Of a stretch of DNA of 63,145 bases, positions 16,662 to 26,203 are shown piece after piece (position 1 is the first letter of the stretch; each line of letters opens with the position of its first letter). Position numbers and translations under genes: made by a program. The stretch comes from Saccharofermentans sp. (GTDB lineage: Bacteria; Bacillota; Clostridia; Saccharofermentanales; Saccharofermentanaceae). The notes below the pieces were generated by a model that saw only the letters and a list, made by a program, of their open reading frames with translations, ran no database searches and was not told the origin of the DNA. Where the stretch lies: contig JAIKWL010000081.1 of assembly GCA_024684815.1 (NCBI GenBank), positions 1 through 63,145 of the forward strand, in the 5' to 3' direction.

Positions 16662-18220
16662 TGTCTAAAAAAAGAACGGTAGAACGCAAAACTGCGATCA
16701 AGAACAGCATCGGAAGGATAATTATCTTCGGATTGCTGGTTCTTGCGCAGCTTGCCGGTTTTATCATTCTTTTCATTCTTTTAGGCAACAAGTTCCCCTC
16801 ATTGGATATCCTGATGAGGGCATTAGCGCTTATCGTTGCATTGGGAATAAATGCAAGGGACCATAACGGAGTATTTAAGCTTATCTGGGTTATCGTTATC
16901 CTTATTTTTCCGATACCGGGCCTTTTGTTTTATGTACTCAACAATTACAGCAGTTCAAAGCATAAGATCAAGAAAAGGCTTGAAAAGGTGGATCTGATGG
17001 TGTTCAGCCATCTGAACTATAATGATGATGTCTTTGTTGAGTTTAAGAAAGAGGATCCGGCGCGCGCATCAAATGCCAGATATCTCAGGAGTTTTGATTT
17101 CCCGATATTTGAGGGAACAGATATCAAGTACTATCCTGTCGCATACGACTGTTACAAGGCTCAGATAGAAGATATCAAAAAAGCCGAGAAATTCGTTTAT
17201 CTTGAATATCATGCAATCGAGAATAAAGAGGCGTTTGAGCCTCTTCATGAAGTCTTGAAAGAGAAGGCAGCATCAGGTGTTGACTGCAGAGTCTTATATG
17301 ATGATGTCGGATCGTTCCTGTTCATAAACAGCGACTTTATCAAGGTGCTTGAATCTGAAGGAATAAATTGCAACGCGTTTAATCCCGCATATCCTTTTGT
17401 TCAGTTATTCATGAATAACAGAGATCACAGGAAGATCACTGTTGTTGACGGCAAAGTAGGATATACCGGCGGTTACAATATCGCTGATGAGTATTTCAAT
17501 ATCGTGAATCCTTACGGTCACTGGAAGGACAACGGTATCAGGATAGAAGGCCCTGCTGTAGAGAGCCTTACCGCGATGTTCGTTGAGATGTGGAACTTTG
17601 CCGATCTTAAGCGTAAAGATGACGATATGCTTGTTTTCGATGCCTCAGAGACTGCTCAGGCCGTAAAAGAAAACGGGTACTGCGTTCCTTACTGTGACAG
17701 CCCTCTTGATATGGAGCCGATTGGCGAGAATGTTTATCTTAACATGATAAATAACTCCCAGGAATACTGCTGGATAATGTCTCCTTATCTCGTTCTTTCT
17801 GATGAGATGGCAAGAGCATTACAGATAGCTGCAAAGCGCGGCGTTGATGTTAGGATCATGACACCGGGTATACCGGATAAGAAAGTAACTTACGGTGTGA
17901 CAAGGTCTTACTATAATATGCTTATCAATTACGGGGTTAAGATATATGAATATACTCCGGGCTTTAATCATTCGAAGACATTTATATGTGACGATAAATG
18001 TGCTGTCGTAGGAACGATCAATCTTGATTTCAGGAGTCTGTATCATCATTTTGAGAATGCTGTCTATATGTACAGGACAGACTGTCTGCCTGATATCAAG
18101 AAAGATTTTATCGACACATTTGAAAAGTGCCGTGATGTAACTGAGAAATACAGCAGAAGACCAAACATCTTTATAAGGTTCTTCAAGTCTATATTAAGAC
18201 TCGTTGCACCTTTGCTTTAA
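16661..18220 (+). CDS. cls: Cardiolipin synthase (phospholipase D superfamily)
   Basis: 519-residue membrane enzyme that makes cardiolipin from phosphatidylglycerol. Two hydrophobic segments at the N-terminus (about 18-45 and 65-95) form the usual PLDc_N anchor. Two HKD motifs follow: DHRKITVVDG with His256 and Lys258, and NHSKTFICDD with His437 and Lys439. Both are complete, so the enzyme should be active. Length matches bacterial Cls. It starts on the last base of the aminopeptidase stop codon. Confidence 0.95.
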   Translation: MSKKRTVERKTAIKNSIGRIIIFGLLVLAQLAGFIILFILLGNKFPSLDILMRALALIVALGINARDHNGVFKLIWVIVILIFPIPGLLFYVLNNYSSSKHKIKKRLEKVDLMVFSHLNYNDDVFVEFKKEDPARASNARYLRSFDFPIFEGTDIKYYPVAYDCYKAQIEDIKKAEKFVYLEYHAIENKEAFEPLHEVLKEKAASGVDCRVLYDDVGSFLFINSDFIKVLESEGINCNAFNPAYPFVQLFMNNRDHRKITVVDGKVGYTGGYNIADEYFNIVNPYGHWKDNGIRIEGPAVESLTAMFVEMWNFADLKRKDDDMLVFDASETAQAVKENGYCVPYCDSPLDMEPIGENVYLNMINNSQEYCWIMSPYLVLSDEMARALQIAAKRGVDVRIMTPGIPDKKVTYGVTRSYYNMLINYGVKIYEYTPGFNHSKTFICDDKCAVVGTINLDFRSLYHHFENAVYMYRTDCLPDIKKDFIDTFEKCRDVTEKYSRRPNIFIRFFKSILRLVAPLL

Positions 18221-18244
18221 GAGGTTAATTAGAAAGGAAAATTT

Positions 18245-19513
18245 ATGTCTGTACGATTTTATAATTGCAGAATACTTACAATGAATGATGACAGGATCAT
18301 TGAAGGTGAATTGTGGACCGATAATGACCGTATAAGTTATATAGGACCTGAGAAACCTTCGCAGGATATAGTTTTTGAGCGTGAGATAGATTGTAAAGGC
18401 AATCTTCTTATGCCGGGACTGAAGAATGCTCATACGCATTCGGCAATGACTTTTTCAAGATCTCTTGCTGATGAATATTGCCTCAATGACTGGCTTCATA
18501 AAGCGATCTTTCCAAGAGAGGCAAAGCTTACTCCTGAGGCTGTTTACTGGTTCTCAAAGCTTGCATATGCCGAATATCTTTCAGGAGGCACGACAGCTTG
18601 CTTCGATATGTACTTTTTTAAGGAAGAAAATGCCAGGGCGGCGGTTGAGACCGGATTCAGGCATGTGTTCTGCGGTGCGGCCAATGACTTCGGCGGTTTT
18701 GAAGATCTCGAAAGATACTATAACGAACTTAATTCTTATGATCCGCTTGTTTCATTTATTTACGGATTCCATGCTGAGTATACGACATGTGAAGATAACT
18801 TGAAGTTCATGTCTGAATTGGCTCATAAATATGAAGCTCCGGTTTTTACTCATATCTCAGAAACCCGTGATGAAGTTGAGGGTTGCAAAGAAAGATATGG
18901 TATAACACCGGCTGTCCTGTTCGATAAGCTCGGTATCTATGACTTTGGCGGAGGTGGATTCCATTGTGTCTGGTTCACGGATGAAGACCGTAAGATTTTT
19001 AAAGACAGAGGTCTTTGGTCAGTTTTTAATGCTTGTTCCAACCTGAAACTTGCGAGCGGTATCACACCTGTCCATAAGTTTATCGGAAACGATATGAAGA
19101 TCGCTATAGGAACTGACGGTGCAGGCTCAAATAATGCACTTTCTATGTTCCGCGAGATGTATCTTGATACGGTCCTTTCAAATGTTGAGACACATAATGC
19201 TGCCGCTGTGGATCCTTATATCATCTTAAAGGCCGGGACTTCAGGAGGAGCTTTATGCATGGGACTTAATGATTCTGACGTTCTGTCTGAAGGCAAGAAG
19301 GCAGATATCATCATGATCGACATGAACAAGCCCTCGATGCAGCCCGAGAACAATATTGTAAGGAATATTGTATACAGTGCTGATAACTCCGTAGTGAAGA
19401 TGACGATGATCGACGGTAAGATCCTCTATGAGGACGGTAAGTATACCACTATCGATTTAGATGAGGTTACCCGCGAAACAAATAAACTATTGCAGGGGTT
19501 GTCTGATATCTGA
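18245..19513 (+). CDS. Amidohydrolase of the MTA/SAH deaminase (MtaD/SsnA) group
   Basis: 422-residue amidohydrolase with the metal-dependent deaminase signature: HTHSAMTF near the N-terminus, THISETRDEVEGC in the middle, FHCVWFTDED, and the aspartate segment GTDGAGSNNALSMF. The closest family is 5-methylthioadenosine/S-adenosylhomocysteine deaminase; guanine deaminase-like or SsnA-like activity cannot be excluded. The ATG follows AGAAAGGA. Only two bases separate its stop from the first ABC exporter gene, so the deaminase and the exporter are probably made together. Confidence 0.88.
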   Translation: MSVRFYNCRILTMNDDRIIEGELWTDNDRISYIGPEKPSQDIVFEREIDCKGNLLMPGLKNAHTHSAMTFSRSLADEYCLNDWLHKAIFPREAKLTPEAVYWFSKLAYAEYLSGGTTACFDMYFFKEENARAAVETGFRHVFCGAANDFGGFEDLERYYNELNSYDPLVSFIYGFHAEYTTCEDNLKFMSELAHKYEAPVFTHISETRDEVEGCKERYGITPAVLFDKLGIYDFGGGGFHCVWFTDEDRKIFKDRGLWSVFNACSNLKLASGITPVHKFIGNDMKIAIGTDGAGSNNALSMFREMYLDTVLSNVETHNAAAVDPYIILKAGTSGGALCMGLNDSDVLSEGKKADIIMIDMNKPSMQPENNIVRNIVYSADNSVVKMTMIDGKILYEDGKYTTIDLDEVTRETNKLLQGLSDI

Positions 19514-19515
19514 TC

Positions 19516-21240
19516 ATGAAGCTTTTATTCAGTCATATCGGTAAATATAAAGCTGCTTCGATCTTAAGCCCGGTGTTTAAGCTTCTTGAAGCGTGTTTTG
19601 AGCTTATAGTTCCGCTTATTGTTGCGGGCGTTATCGATAATGGCATCAAAAAAGGCGACTCGGGTTATGTTTGGTCTCATGTGCCGATCCTTGTATTATT
19701 TGCAATTATCGGATTTGCGAGTGCCATTACGGCTCAGTATTTTGCAGCTTATTCAGCGACAGGCATATCCTCCGGTATCAGAAAGAGCCTTCACGATAAA
19801 CTTCAGACATTATCTGTAAGTGATTATGAGAAGATCGGTTCTTCCGGTATGGTTACGCTTCTGACATCTGACGTTAACCAGATACAGACAGGGATCAATC
19901 TGTTCTTAAGACTTCTGTTAAGATCTCCTTTTATCGTTGTCGGAGCATGCATAATGGCGGCAACAGTTAAGCCTTCGCTTTCATTGATATTGGTCTCTTG
20001 CACGGCTCTTCTTGCCGTTGTTATCGCCCTCAACATGAAACTTTCGATCCTTAGACATAAGGAATCAAGATCAGGATTGGACAGTCTGGTTAAGAAGACT
20101 TCTAACGGTATTGCTGGCGAACGTGTGATCAGAGGCTTTAACAAGACGCAAAATGATTATGAGAAGTTCGAACAAAAAAGTAATAGCCTTAAAGTATCAC
20201 AGATCAAGGCTGCTGATTTTGCCGCATGGCTTAATCCTTTAACCTATGCGGTAGTAAATCTCGGTATATGCCTTTTGATCTACAGAGGTTCGATCCATTT
20301 TAATTGTGGGACTCTTACAGACGGTCAGGTAGTAGCTCTTTATAACTACATGTCCCAGATCCTCATAGAGCTTGTTAAACTTGCTAATCTCATAGTCTCT
20401 GTATCCAGAGCTTATGCGTGTCTTAAACGTGCTGAAGGCCTCATGGAGATTCAAAGTAACGCTAATAACGGTGTTGTAGAGCTTCCTTTGGGAAAGCCGC
20501 TTTCCGTATCAATGAAGAATGTCTCATTTACATATCAGGGTAACGTTGAAGAATCAGTAAAAGACTTTTCGATCGATATAAACCCTGGTGAAACTATCGG
20601 AATAATCGGAAGTACAGGCTGCGGCAAATCGACAGCGGCAGCACTTATTGCCGGTATTTATATCGCTAATGAGGGTGAAGTTGATATTGACGGAAAGAAT
20701 ATTAACGATATAGCGGCTTCGAGTCTGGCAGATGCCATTGGAATGAGCCTTCAGAAAACAAGGCTCTTCAAAGGTTCTCTTAAATACAATATTACTCTTG
20801 GAAGAACTTCTTTAACTGATGAAGACATTGAATCTGCATGCAGGATATCGTGCAGTGATGATGTTATATCTGCCAAAAAGGAAGGCCTCGACTTCGTTAT
20901 TTCTGACGGAGGAACAGGACTTTCAGGCGGCCAGAGACAGAGGATCGGAATTGCCAGAGCATTGGCCGGAAAGCCCGGTCTTGTTATCTTAGATGACTCA
21001 ACTTCAGCATTAGACTGGGGAACAGAAAAGAGACTGCTTAATAATCTTGCTGATCTTCCTGTTAAACCGACTACGATCCTTGTATCCCAAAAAGTCAGGA
21101 CATGTATGAACTGCGACAGGATAGTTCTCATGGATGACGGCAGGATCGAAGCAATTGCTCCTCACGATGAATTGCTTAAGATCTCCGAGAATTACAGATA
21201 TATGAATTCTCTTCAGATGAAGGGAGACGCAGTATCATGA
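19516..21240 (+). CDS. ABC exporter half-transporter, degenerate-site subunit
   Basis: 574 residues: six predicted membrane helices (type IV ABC exporter fold, about 1-320) followed by an ATPase domain. Walker A is GSTGCGKST (365-373) and the signature LSGGQ (469-473) is canonical. However the catalytic glutamate after Walker B is aspartate (DD at 493-494), and the switch histidine is glutamine (Gln525, in VSQKV). This is the pattern of the catalytically weak subunit in heterodimeric exporters such as TM287/288 and BmrCD. It overlaps the partner gene by ATGA. The substrate is unknown; drugs, peptides or lipids are typical. Confidence 0.93.
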   Translation: MKLLFSHIGKYKAASILSPVFKLLEACFELIVPLIVAGVIDNGIKKGDSGYVWSHVPILVLFAIIGFASAITAQYFAAYSATGISSGIRKSLHDKLQTLSVSDYEKIGSSGMVTLLTSDVNQIQTGINLFLRLLLRSPFIVVGACIMAATVKPSLSLILVSCTALLAVVIALNMKLSILRHKESRSGLDSLVKKTSNGIAGERVIRGFNKTQNDYEKFEQKSNSLKVSQIKAADFAAWLNPLTYAVVNLGICLLIYRGSIHFNCGTLTDGQVVALYNYMSQILIELVKLANLIVSVSRAYACLKRAEGLMEIQSNANNGVVELPLGKPLSVSMKNVSFTYQGNVEESVKDFSIDINPGETIGIIGSTGCGKSTAAALIAGIYIANEGEVDIDGKNINDIAASSLADAIGMSLQKTRLFKGSLKYNITLGRTSLTDEDIESACRISCSDDVISAKKEGLDFVISDGGTGLSGGQRQRIGIARALAGKPGLVILDDSTSALDWGTEKRLLNNLADLPVKPTTILVSQKVRTCMNCDRIVLMDDGRIEAIAPHDELLKISENYRYMNSLQMKGDAVS

Positions 21241-22958
21241 ATACCAAGTCATTAAAGCGTCTTTTCTCCTATCTTAAAGGTTCTTCGGGTCTTGTAGTCC
21301 TTTCTGTCATTATCGGCTTGTTATTTGGCGGAGCAACTGTAGCTATTCCATATTTTGCGGGAAGAGCCATTGATAATCTCGGTAATACAGATGAACTTAT
21401 AAAGTGTATCTTCGTTATTGCCGGACTTATCATCATTGCCGCATTACTGCAGTTCGCGCTTATAAAGATGAATAACCGTGTTTCATTTACAATAGGCCAG
21501 AACTTAAGGAATGCGACTTATTCCAAGATGCACAGGGTAAAGATGTCTTATATCGACAAGACTTCTGCAGGTAAACTCCAGAGCTTTATAATCAGTGATG
21601 TTGAGACCGTATCGGACGGAATGCTTTTGTTCCTTAACCAGTTCGCATCCGGTATAGCGACAATAATCATTACCCTTATCGTAATGTTTTGTATCAACTG
21701 GAAGATATCGCTTATCGTTGTTATCTTTACACCTGTTTCCATTGCCGTGTCTACGGCTATTGCAAAGGGCGCGTATAAGTCTTTTGCAAAGCAGGCAGAG
21801 ATCAGATCGAAGCAGACATCTTTTGTTGCTGAATCAGTCAACAACTTCAGGGAATGCAAGATATACAACGTAACGGATACAAGGATCCGGGGCTTTGATG
21901 AGATAAACGGTGAATACCGCACGACATCCACGAAGGCTACATTTTTATCTTCTATCAGCAATCCTTCTTCAAGATTCGTTAATGCGCTTATCTATGCAGC
22001 AGTTGTTCTTACGGGATGCCTGTCCGGTATCGGCGGTGCTATAACTGTCGGTGCTCTGACTTCGCTTCTTGCATATGCAAACCAGTTCATGAAGCCGTTT
22101 AACGACTTGTCGGCTGTTTATACCGAGCTCTCTGACAGCTTTGCCTGTCTTAACAGGGTTTTCGAGTACCTGGACAGCCCCGAGATACCTGATGAACCTG
22201 CAAGAGATGACCTGCCTTCAAAAGATGTACAGTTCGATATCGAGTTTAAGAATGTCTCATTCTCGTATGTTGAGGGAAGACCTGTATTACAGGATATTTC
22301 CTTTAAAGTCGGCAGAGGAGAATCGTTTGCTATCGCAGGACCTACAGGATGCGGCAAGACGACACTTATTAATCTTCTCATGCGTTACTATGAGCCTGAT
22401 TCAGGCGATATCCTCATAAACGGCAAGTCCATAAAGGATATCCCCAGGTCGGAACTGAGGCACTATATCGGTTTTGTTTCACAGGATACATGGCTATCAG
22501 ACGATACTGTCATGGAGAATATCAGGTTCTCGGGCAGCCATATATCTGAAGATCAGGCAATTGATGCCAGCAAAAAGGCCGGCTGTGATTCTTTTATCAG
22601 AAAACTGCCAAAGCGTTATAATGAAATGTTGGATAACGACAGGGATGATATATCAGAAGGTCAGAAACAGCTGCTGACAATAGCCAGAGCAATGGCTTCA
22701 GACCCATCGATATTGATTTTGGACGAAGCTACATCATCCGTTGACGTTGTCACGGAAGACCGCATCCAGGAAGCAGTTAAAAAGCTTCTGAACGGCAGAA
22801 CAAGTATTATAATTGCGCACAGGCTCTCGCAGATCACATCCTGTGACAAGATCGTCGTAATTGACGGCGGAAAGGTCTCGGAGATCGGATCTCATTCTGA
22901 GCTCATCGCAAACGGCGGATTTTACAGTAAGCTCTATGCTTCGTATATATCCGGATAA
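21237..22958 (+). CDS. ABC exporter half-transporter, catalytic subunit
   Basis: 573 residues with an N-terminal six-helix membrane domain and a C-terminal ATPase. Walker A is GPTGCGKTT (368-376), Walker B carries the normal DE pair (496-497), and the switch histidine is present (His528, in IAHRLSQI). The signature motif is altered to ISEGQ (472-476). In the heterodimer, this altered signature would face the degenerate Walker A/B of the partner, leaving one competent ATP site and one weak one. The four-base overlap with the partner supports a 1:1 complex. Confidence 0.93.
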   Translation: MNTKSLKRLFSYLKGSSGLVVLSVIIGLLFGGATVAIPYFAGRAIDNLGNTDELIKCIFVIAGLIIIAALLQFALIKMNNRVSFTIGQNLRNATYSKMHRVKMSYIDKTSAGKLQSFIISDVETVSDGMLLFLNQFASGIATIIITLIVMFCINWKISLIVVIFTPVSIAVSTAIAKGAYKSFAKQAEIRSKQTSFVAESVNNFRECKIYNVTDTRIRGFDEINGEYRTTSTKATFLSSISNPSSRFVNALIYAAVVLTGCLSGIGGAITVGALTSLLAYANQFMKPFNDLSAVYTELSDSFACLNRVFEYLDSPEIPDEPARDDLPSKDVQFDIEFKNVSFSYVEGRPVLQDISFKVGRGESFAIAGPTGCGKTTLINLLMRYYEPDSGDILINGKSIKDIPRSELRHYIGFVSQDTWLSDDTVMENIRFSGSHISEDQAIDASKKAGCDSFIRKLPKRYNEMLDNDRDDISEGQKQLLTIARAMASDPSILILDEATSSVDVVTEDRIQEAVKKLLNGRTSIIIAHRLSQITSCDKIVVIDGGKVSEIGSHSELIANGGFYSKLYASYISG

Positions 22959-22967
22959 GGAGAGAAT

Positions 22968-24461
22968 ATGGCTGACTATAAGTTTGAAGAGTTTAAGAAC
23001 TACATAAAGGGAAGTAAAGCTGCCGTTATCGGTATCGGCATTTCCAATACGCCCCTTATCAAGTGGCTTATTTCATTGGGTGCTGATGTTACTGCTTGCG
23101 ACAAGATGACAGAGGAAGATCCTGTCTTAAGCAGGAATATCGCTGCTTTGAAAGAGATATCCGATGATATCAAGTGGTCTTTAGGTGAATCTTATCTGAC
23201 TCATTTAAGAGACGAGCATTATGACATCGTATTCAAGACTCCCAAGATGAGGTTCGAGACTCCTGAACTTCAGGCATTAAAGGAAACGGGTTCCATACTT
23301 ACGACTGAAATGGAACTCTTTATGAACCTTTGTCCGGCTGAGATCTTTGCCATTACCGGTTCTGACGGTAAGACAACAACTACAACTCTTACTGCCGAGA
23401 TATTGAAGCAGGCAGGCTATAAGGTCTGGATAGGCGGTAATATCGGAACTCCGCTCCTTGACAGGATTGCCGAGATCGAACCTGAGGATAAGGTCGTTTT
23501 GGAATTGTCTTCATTCCAGCTCCTCGGAATGAGCACTCCTGCCGATGTTGCAATCGTTACCAATATCACGCCTAATCACCTTGATTTCCATAAGGATTAC
23601 GATGAATATATTCAGGCTAAAGTAAATGCATTCAGGAACCAAGGTCCGGTCGGCAAAGTCGTTCTCAATGCAGGCTGTGATCTCACATATGAGATGAAAG
23701 ATATTGCAAGAGGCAGGGTCAAGCTTTTCTCTGCTGATAAGGGAAAGGTAATGAGATCTGATTCACCATTATATCCGAGAGCCTATACCGAAGACGGAAG
23801 ACTCATCTACGATGAAAACGGTGATAAATACGATATCTGCGGTATTGATGAGATATTTATCCCCGGTGTTCATAATGTTGAGAATTTCCTTGCTGCCACT
23901 TGTGCAGTAATAGATTATGTAAAGCCTGAAGATATTGCTTATGTGGCAAGGAACTTCAAAGGAGTGCCTCACAGGATCGAATTTATCAGGGAACTTGACG
24001 GTGTAAGGTGGTATAACTCATCTATCGATACTTCGCCGAACCGTTCACTGAATACGATGAATGCTTTGGCTGCACGTAATGAGAAGGGGGTACTTATCTG
24101 CGGAGGCGCTGATAAGAAGTGTCTTTATAACAAACTCGGTGATGCGATCTTAAATGTGTGCGACAGGATAATCATCTACGGATCGAATGCTGATCTTGTT
24201 ACAGATATCATTGCAAAAGAAGCAAAGGGCCGTTCTTATGAGATATACCGTATCCCTGATAAGGAAGGCGATGTCTATGAATTCCCGAAGACCCGCGATA
24301 ATGTCGTAAATGCATATAAAGAGGCTATAAACAAAGCAAGAGAGTGGGCAAAACCGGGTGAGATTGTTATTATGTCATCTATAGGTACGTCCTATGACCA
24401 TTTCAGACACTTTGAACATAGAGGAGATATGTTCAGAGATCTTGTAAACGGACTTGAGTGA
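22968..24461 (+). CDS. murD: UDP-N-acetylmuramoyl-L-alanine--D-glutamate ligase
   Basis: 497-residue cytosolic Mur ligase that adds D-glutamate to UDP-MurNAc-L-alanine in peptidoglycan precursor synthesis. The N-terminal Rossmann-like region begins with AVIGIGISNTPLIKWL. The ATP-binding loop GSDGKTT is at 131-137, followed by GNIGTPLLD, ELSSFQL and TNITPNHLDFH, all typical of MurD. The ATG follows AAGGAGAG and lies nine bases after the ABC exporter. It is somewhat longer than the usual 440-460 residues and is not embedded in a dcw cluster, so it stands apart from the other mur genes. Confidence 0.93.
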   Translation: MADYKFEEFKNYIKGSKAAVIGIGISNTPLIKWLISLGADVTACDKMTEEDPVLSRNIAALKEISDDIKWSLGESYLTHLRDEHYDIVFKTPKMRFETPELQALKETGSILTTEMELFMNLCPAEIFAITGSDGKTTTTTLTAEILKQAGYKVWIGGNIGTPLLDRIAEIEPEDKVVLELSSFQLLGMSTPADVAIVTNITPNHLDFHKDYDEYIQAKVNAFRNQGPVGKVVLNAGCDLTYEMKDIARGRVKLFSADKGKVMRSDSPLYPRAYTEDGRLIYDENGDKYDICGIDEIFIPGVHNVENFLAATCAVIDYVKPEDIAYVARNFKGVPHRIEFIRELDGVRWYNSSIDTSPNRSLNTMNALAARNEKGVLICGGADKKCLYNKLGDAILNVCDRIIIYGSNADLVTDIIAKEAKGRSYEIYRIPDKEGDVYEFPKTRDNVVNAYKEAINKAREWAKPGEIVIMSSIGTSYDHFRHFEHRGDMFRDLVNGLE

Positions 24462-24490
24462 TTCGTCAGCCTTAGGGTGGAGGAAAGATT

Positions 24491-26173
24491 ATGGCTCAAA
24501 TGAATTACCAAAGATATAAGCCGCATCCGACATTGGATATGCCGGACCGTAAGTGGCCTTCAAATAAGATTACGAAGGCTCCGATATGGTGTTCTGTTGA
24601 TCTCAGAGACGGAAATCAGGCTCTGGAAGTCCCGATGACTCTTGATGAGAAGGTTGAATTCTTTGAATTCCTTTGTTCTGTCGGCTTTAAGGAGATCGAA
24701 ATCGGTTTTCCTGCTGCTTCGGAGACAGATTATAATTTTTGCAGATACCTAATTGATAACGATCTTATACCTGATGATGTATCTATTCAGGTTTTGACCC
24801 AGTCAAGAGAACATATCATTGATAAGACCATGGAAGCCGTAAAGGGTGCTCCTAATGTCATAATCCACCTTTACAATGCAACGAGCACACTTCACAGGGA
24901 TGTTGTTTTCTGTTTTTCATGTGATGAATGCATAAAGCTTGCAGTAGAAGGTGCTCAGATGATAATCGACAGGATCAATGCCGATACGAGCGGTACACAT
25001 TTTATCCTTGAATATTCACCGGAGGCTTTCTCTGATACCGAACCTGAATTTGCAGTTAAGATCTGTGACAGCGTTCTTGATGTATGGAAACCTACGCCTG
25101 ATAAGAAGGTGATAATAAATCTTCCTGAGACTGTCGAATACCAGACAGCAAATGTCTATGCGGATCAGATCGAATATTTCTGCACCAGGACAAGATGGAG
25201 GGATTCTATAATCGTATCTTTGCATACTCATAATGACAGAGGCACTGCTGTTGCAACATCAGAGTTCGGTCTTATGGCCGGAGCTGACAGGGTGGAAGGG
25301 ACATTATTCGGCAACGGTGAGAGAACCGGAAATGTTGATATCATTACGCTTGCTGTCAATATGATGATGCTTGGCATTGATCCCGGTCTTGATTTTTCTG
25401 ACATGAACAGGACTATCGACATTTATGAGGAACTTACCGGCATGAAGGTCGAACCGAGGCATCCGTGGGCCGGAAAACTTGTATTTACTGCTTTCTCGGG
25501 ATCACATCAGGATGCTATAAACAAAGGCCGCAAGAAGATGGAGGAAAACAGTGAGGCAATCTGGGCCGTTCCTTATCTTCCTATCGATCCTAAAGATGTC
25601 GGACGTGAATATGAGCCTATAATTCGCATTAATTCCCAGTCCGGAAGAGGCGGTATCGCTTATGTCATGGAAACATATTTCGGTATTATCCTCCCGAAAA
25701 GCTTCCAGAGAGATTTTCTGCCTGTCGTTAAGGCGGCTACAGAAGCTAACGGAACCGAAAATGAACTTACTCCTCAGCAGATCTTCGATCTTTTCGATGA
25801 TAAATATATTAATGTCTTAGAACCGTATGGCTTAAAGAACTTTTCCGAGCAGCAGGACAGTGATCAAGTATCTACAGTCGAAGCTTTGATCACTGACAAG
25901 GGCAGGGAAGTTGTAATCAGGGGCCAGGGCAACGGTCTTCTTGATGCTTTTGTACATGCCTTTTCGGAATATACATGCATTGATTTTTCGATCGCAAACT
26001 ATTCGGAGCATGCTATGAAGTCCGGTTCTGATTCTGCGGCTATAACATTCATTGAGATCGAGAATAAGGCCAACAAAGAGACTTATGTCGGTGCCGGTGT
26101 ATCGAGCTCTGTCACAAAATCTTCTGTCCGAGCCGTAGTTTGTGCATTTAACAGGATGATAAATGTGTTATGA
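24491..26173 (+). CDS. leuA: 2-isopropylmalate synthase
   Basis: 560-residue enzyme of the LeuA type 2 (longer) clade. It condenses acetyl-CoA with 2-oxoisovalerate in the first committed step of leucine synthesis. Motifs are CSVDLRDGNQALEVPM, SLHTHNDRGTAVA (metal-binding histidines) and GNGERTGNVDI, followed by the C-terminal LeuA dimer/allosteric domain for leucine feedback (about 430-560). The ATG follows GGAGG. The other leucine genes are not adjacent, and no T-box or leader peptide fits into the 29-base gap after murD, so regulation is not evident here. Confidence 0.95.
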   Translation: MAQMNYQRYKPHPTLDMPDRKWPSNKITKAPIWCSVDLRDGNQALEVPMTLDEKVEFFEFLCSVGFKEIEIGFPAASETDYNFCRYLIDNDLIPDDVSIQVLTQSREHIIDKTMEAVKGAPNVIIHLYNATSTLHRDVVFCFSCDECIKLAVEGAQMIIDRINADTSGTHFILEYSPEAFSDTEPEFAVKICDSVLDVWKPTPDKKVIINLPETVEYQTANVYADQIEYFCTRTRWRDSIIVSLHTHNDRGTAVATSEFGLMAGADRVEGTLFGNGERTGNVDIITLAVNMMMLGIDPGLDFSDMNRTIDIYEELTGMKVEPRHPWAGKLVFTAFSGSHQDAINKGRKKMEENSEAIWAVPYLPIDPKDVGREYEPIIRINSQSGRGGIAYVMETYFGIILPKSFQRDFLPVVKAATEANGTENELTPQQIFDLFDDKYINVLEPYGLKNFSEQQDSDQVSTVEALITDKGREVVIRGQGNGLLDAFVHAFSEYTCIDFSIANYSEHAMKSGSDSAAITFIEIENKANKETYVGAGVSSSVTKSSVRAVVCAFNRMINVL

Positions 26174-26203
26174 TGCTATGGTTTGAATAAAGGAGTGAAA
26201 TAA

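Noticed and set aside
24462-24490. T-box or leader attenuator in front of leuA
   Set aside because: Only 29 bases separate murD and leuA, too short for such an element, and no hairpin is present.
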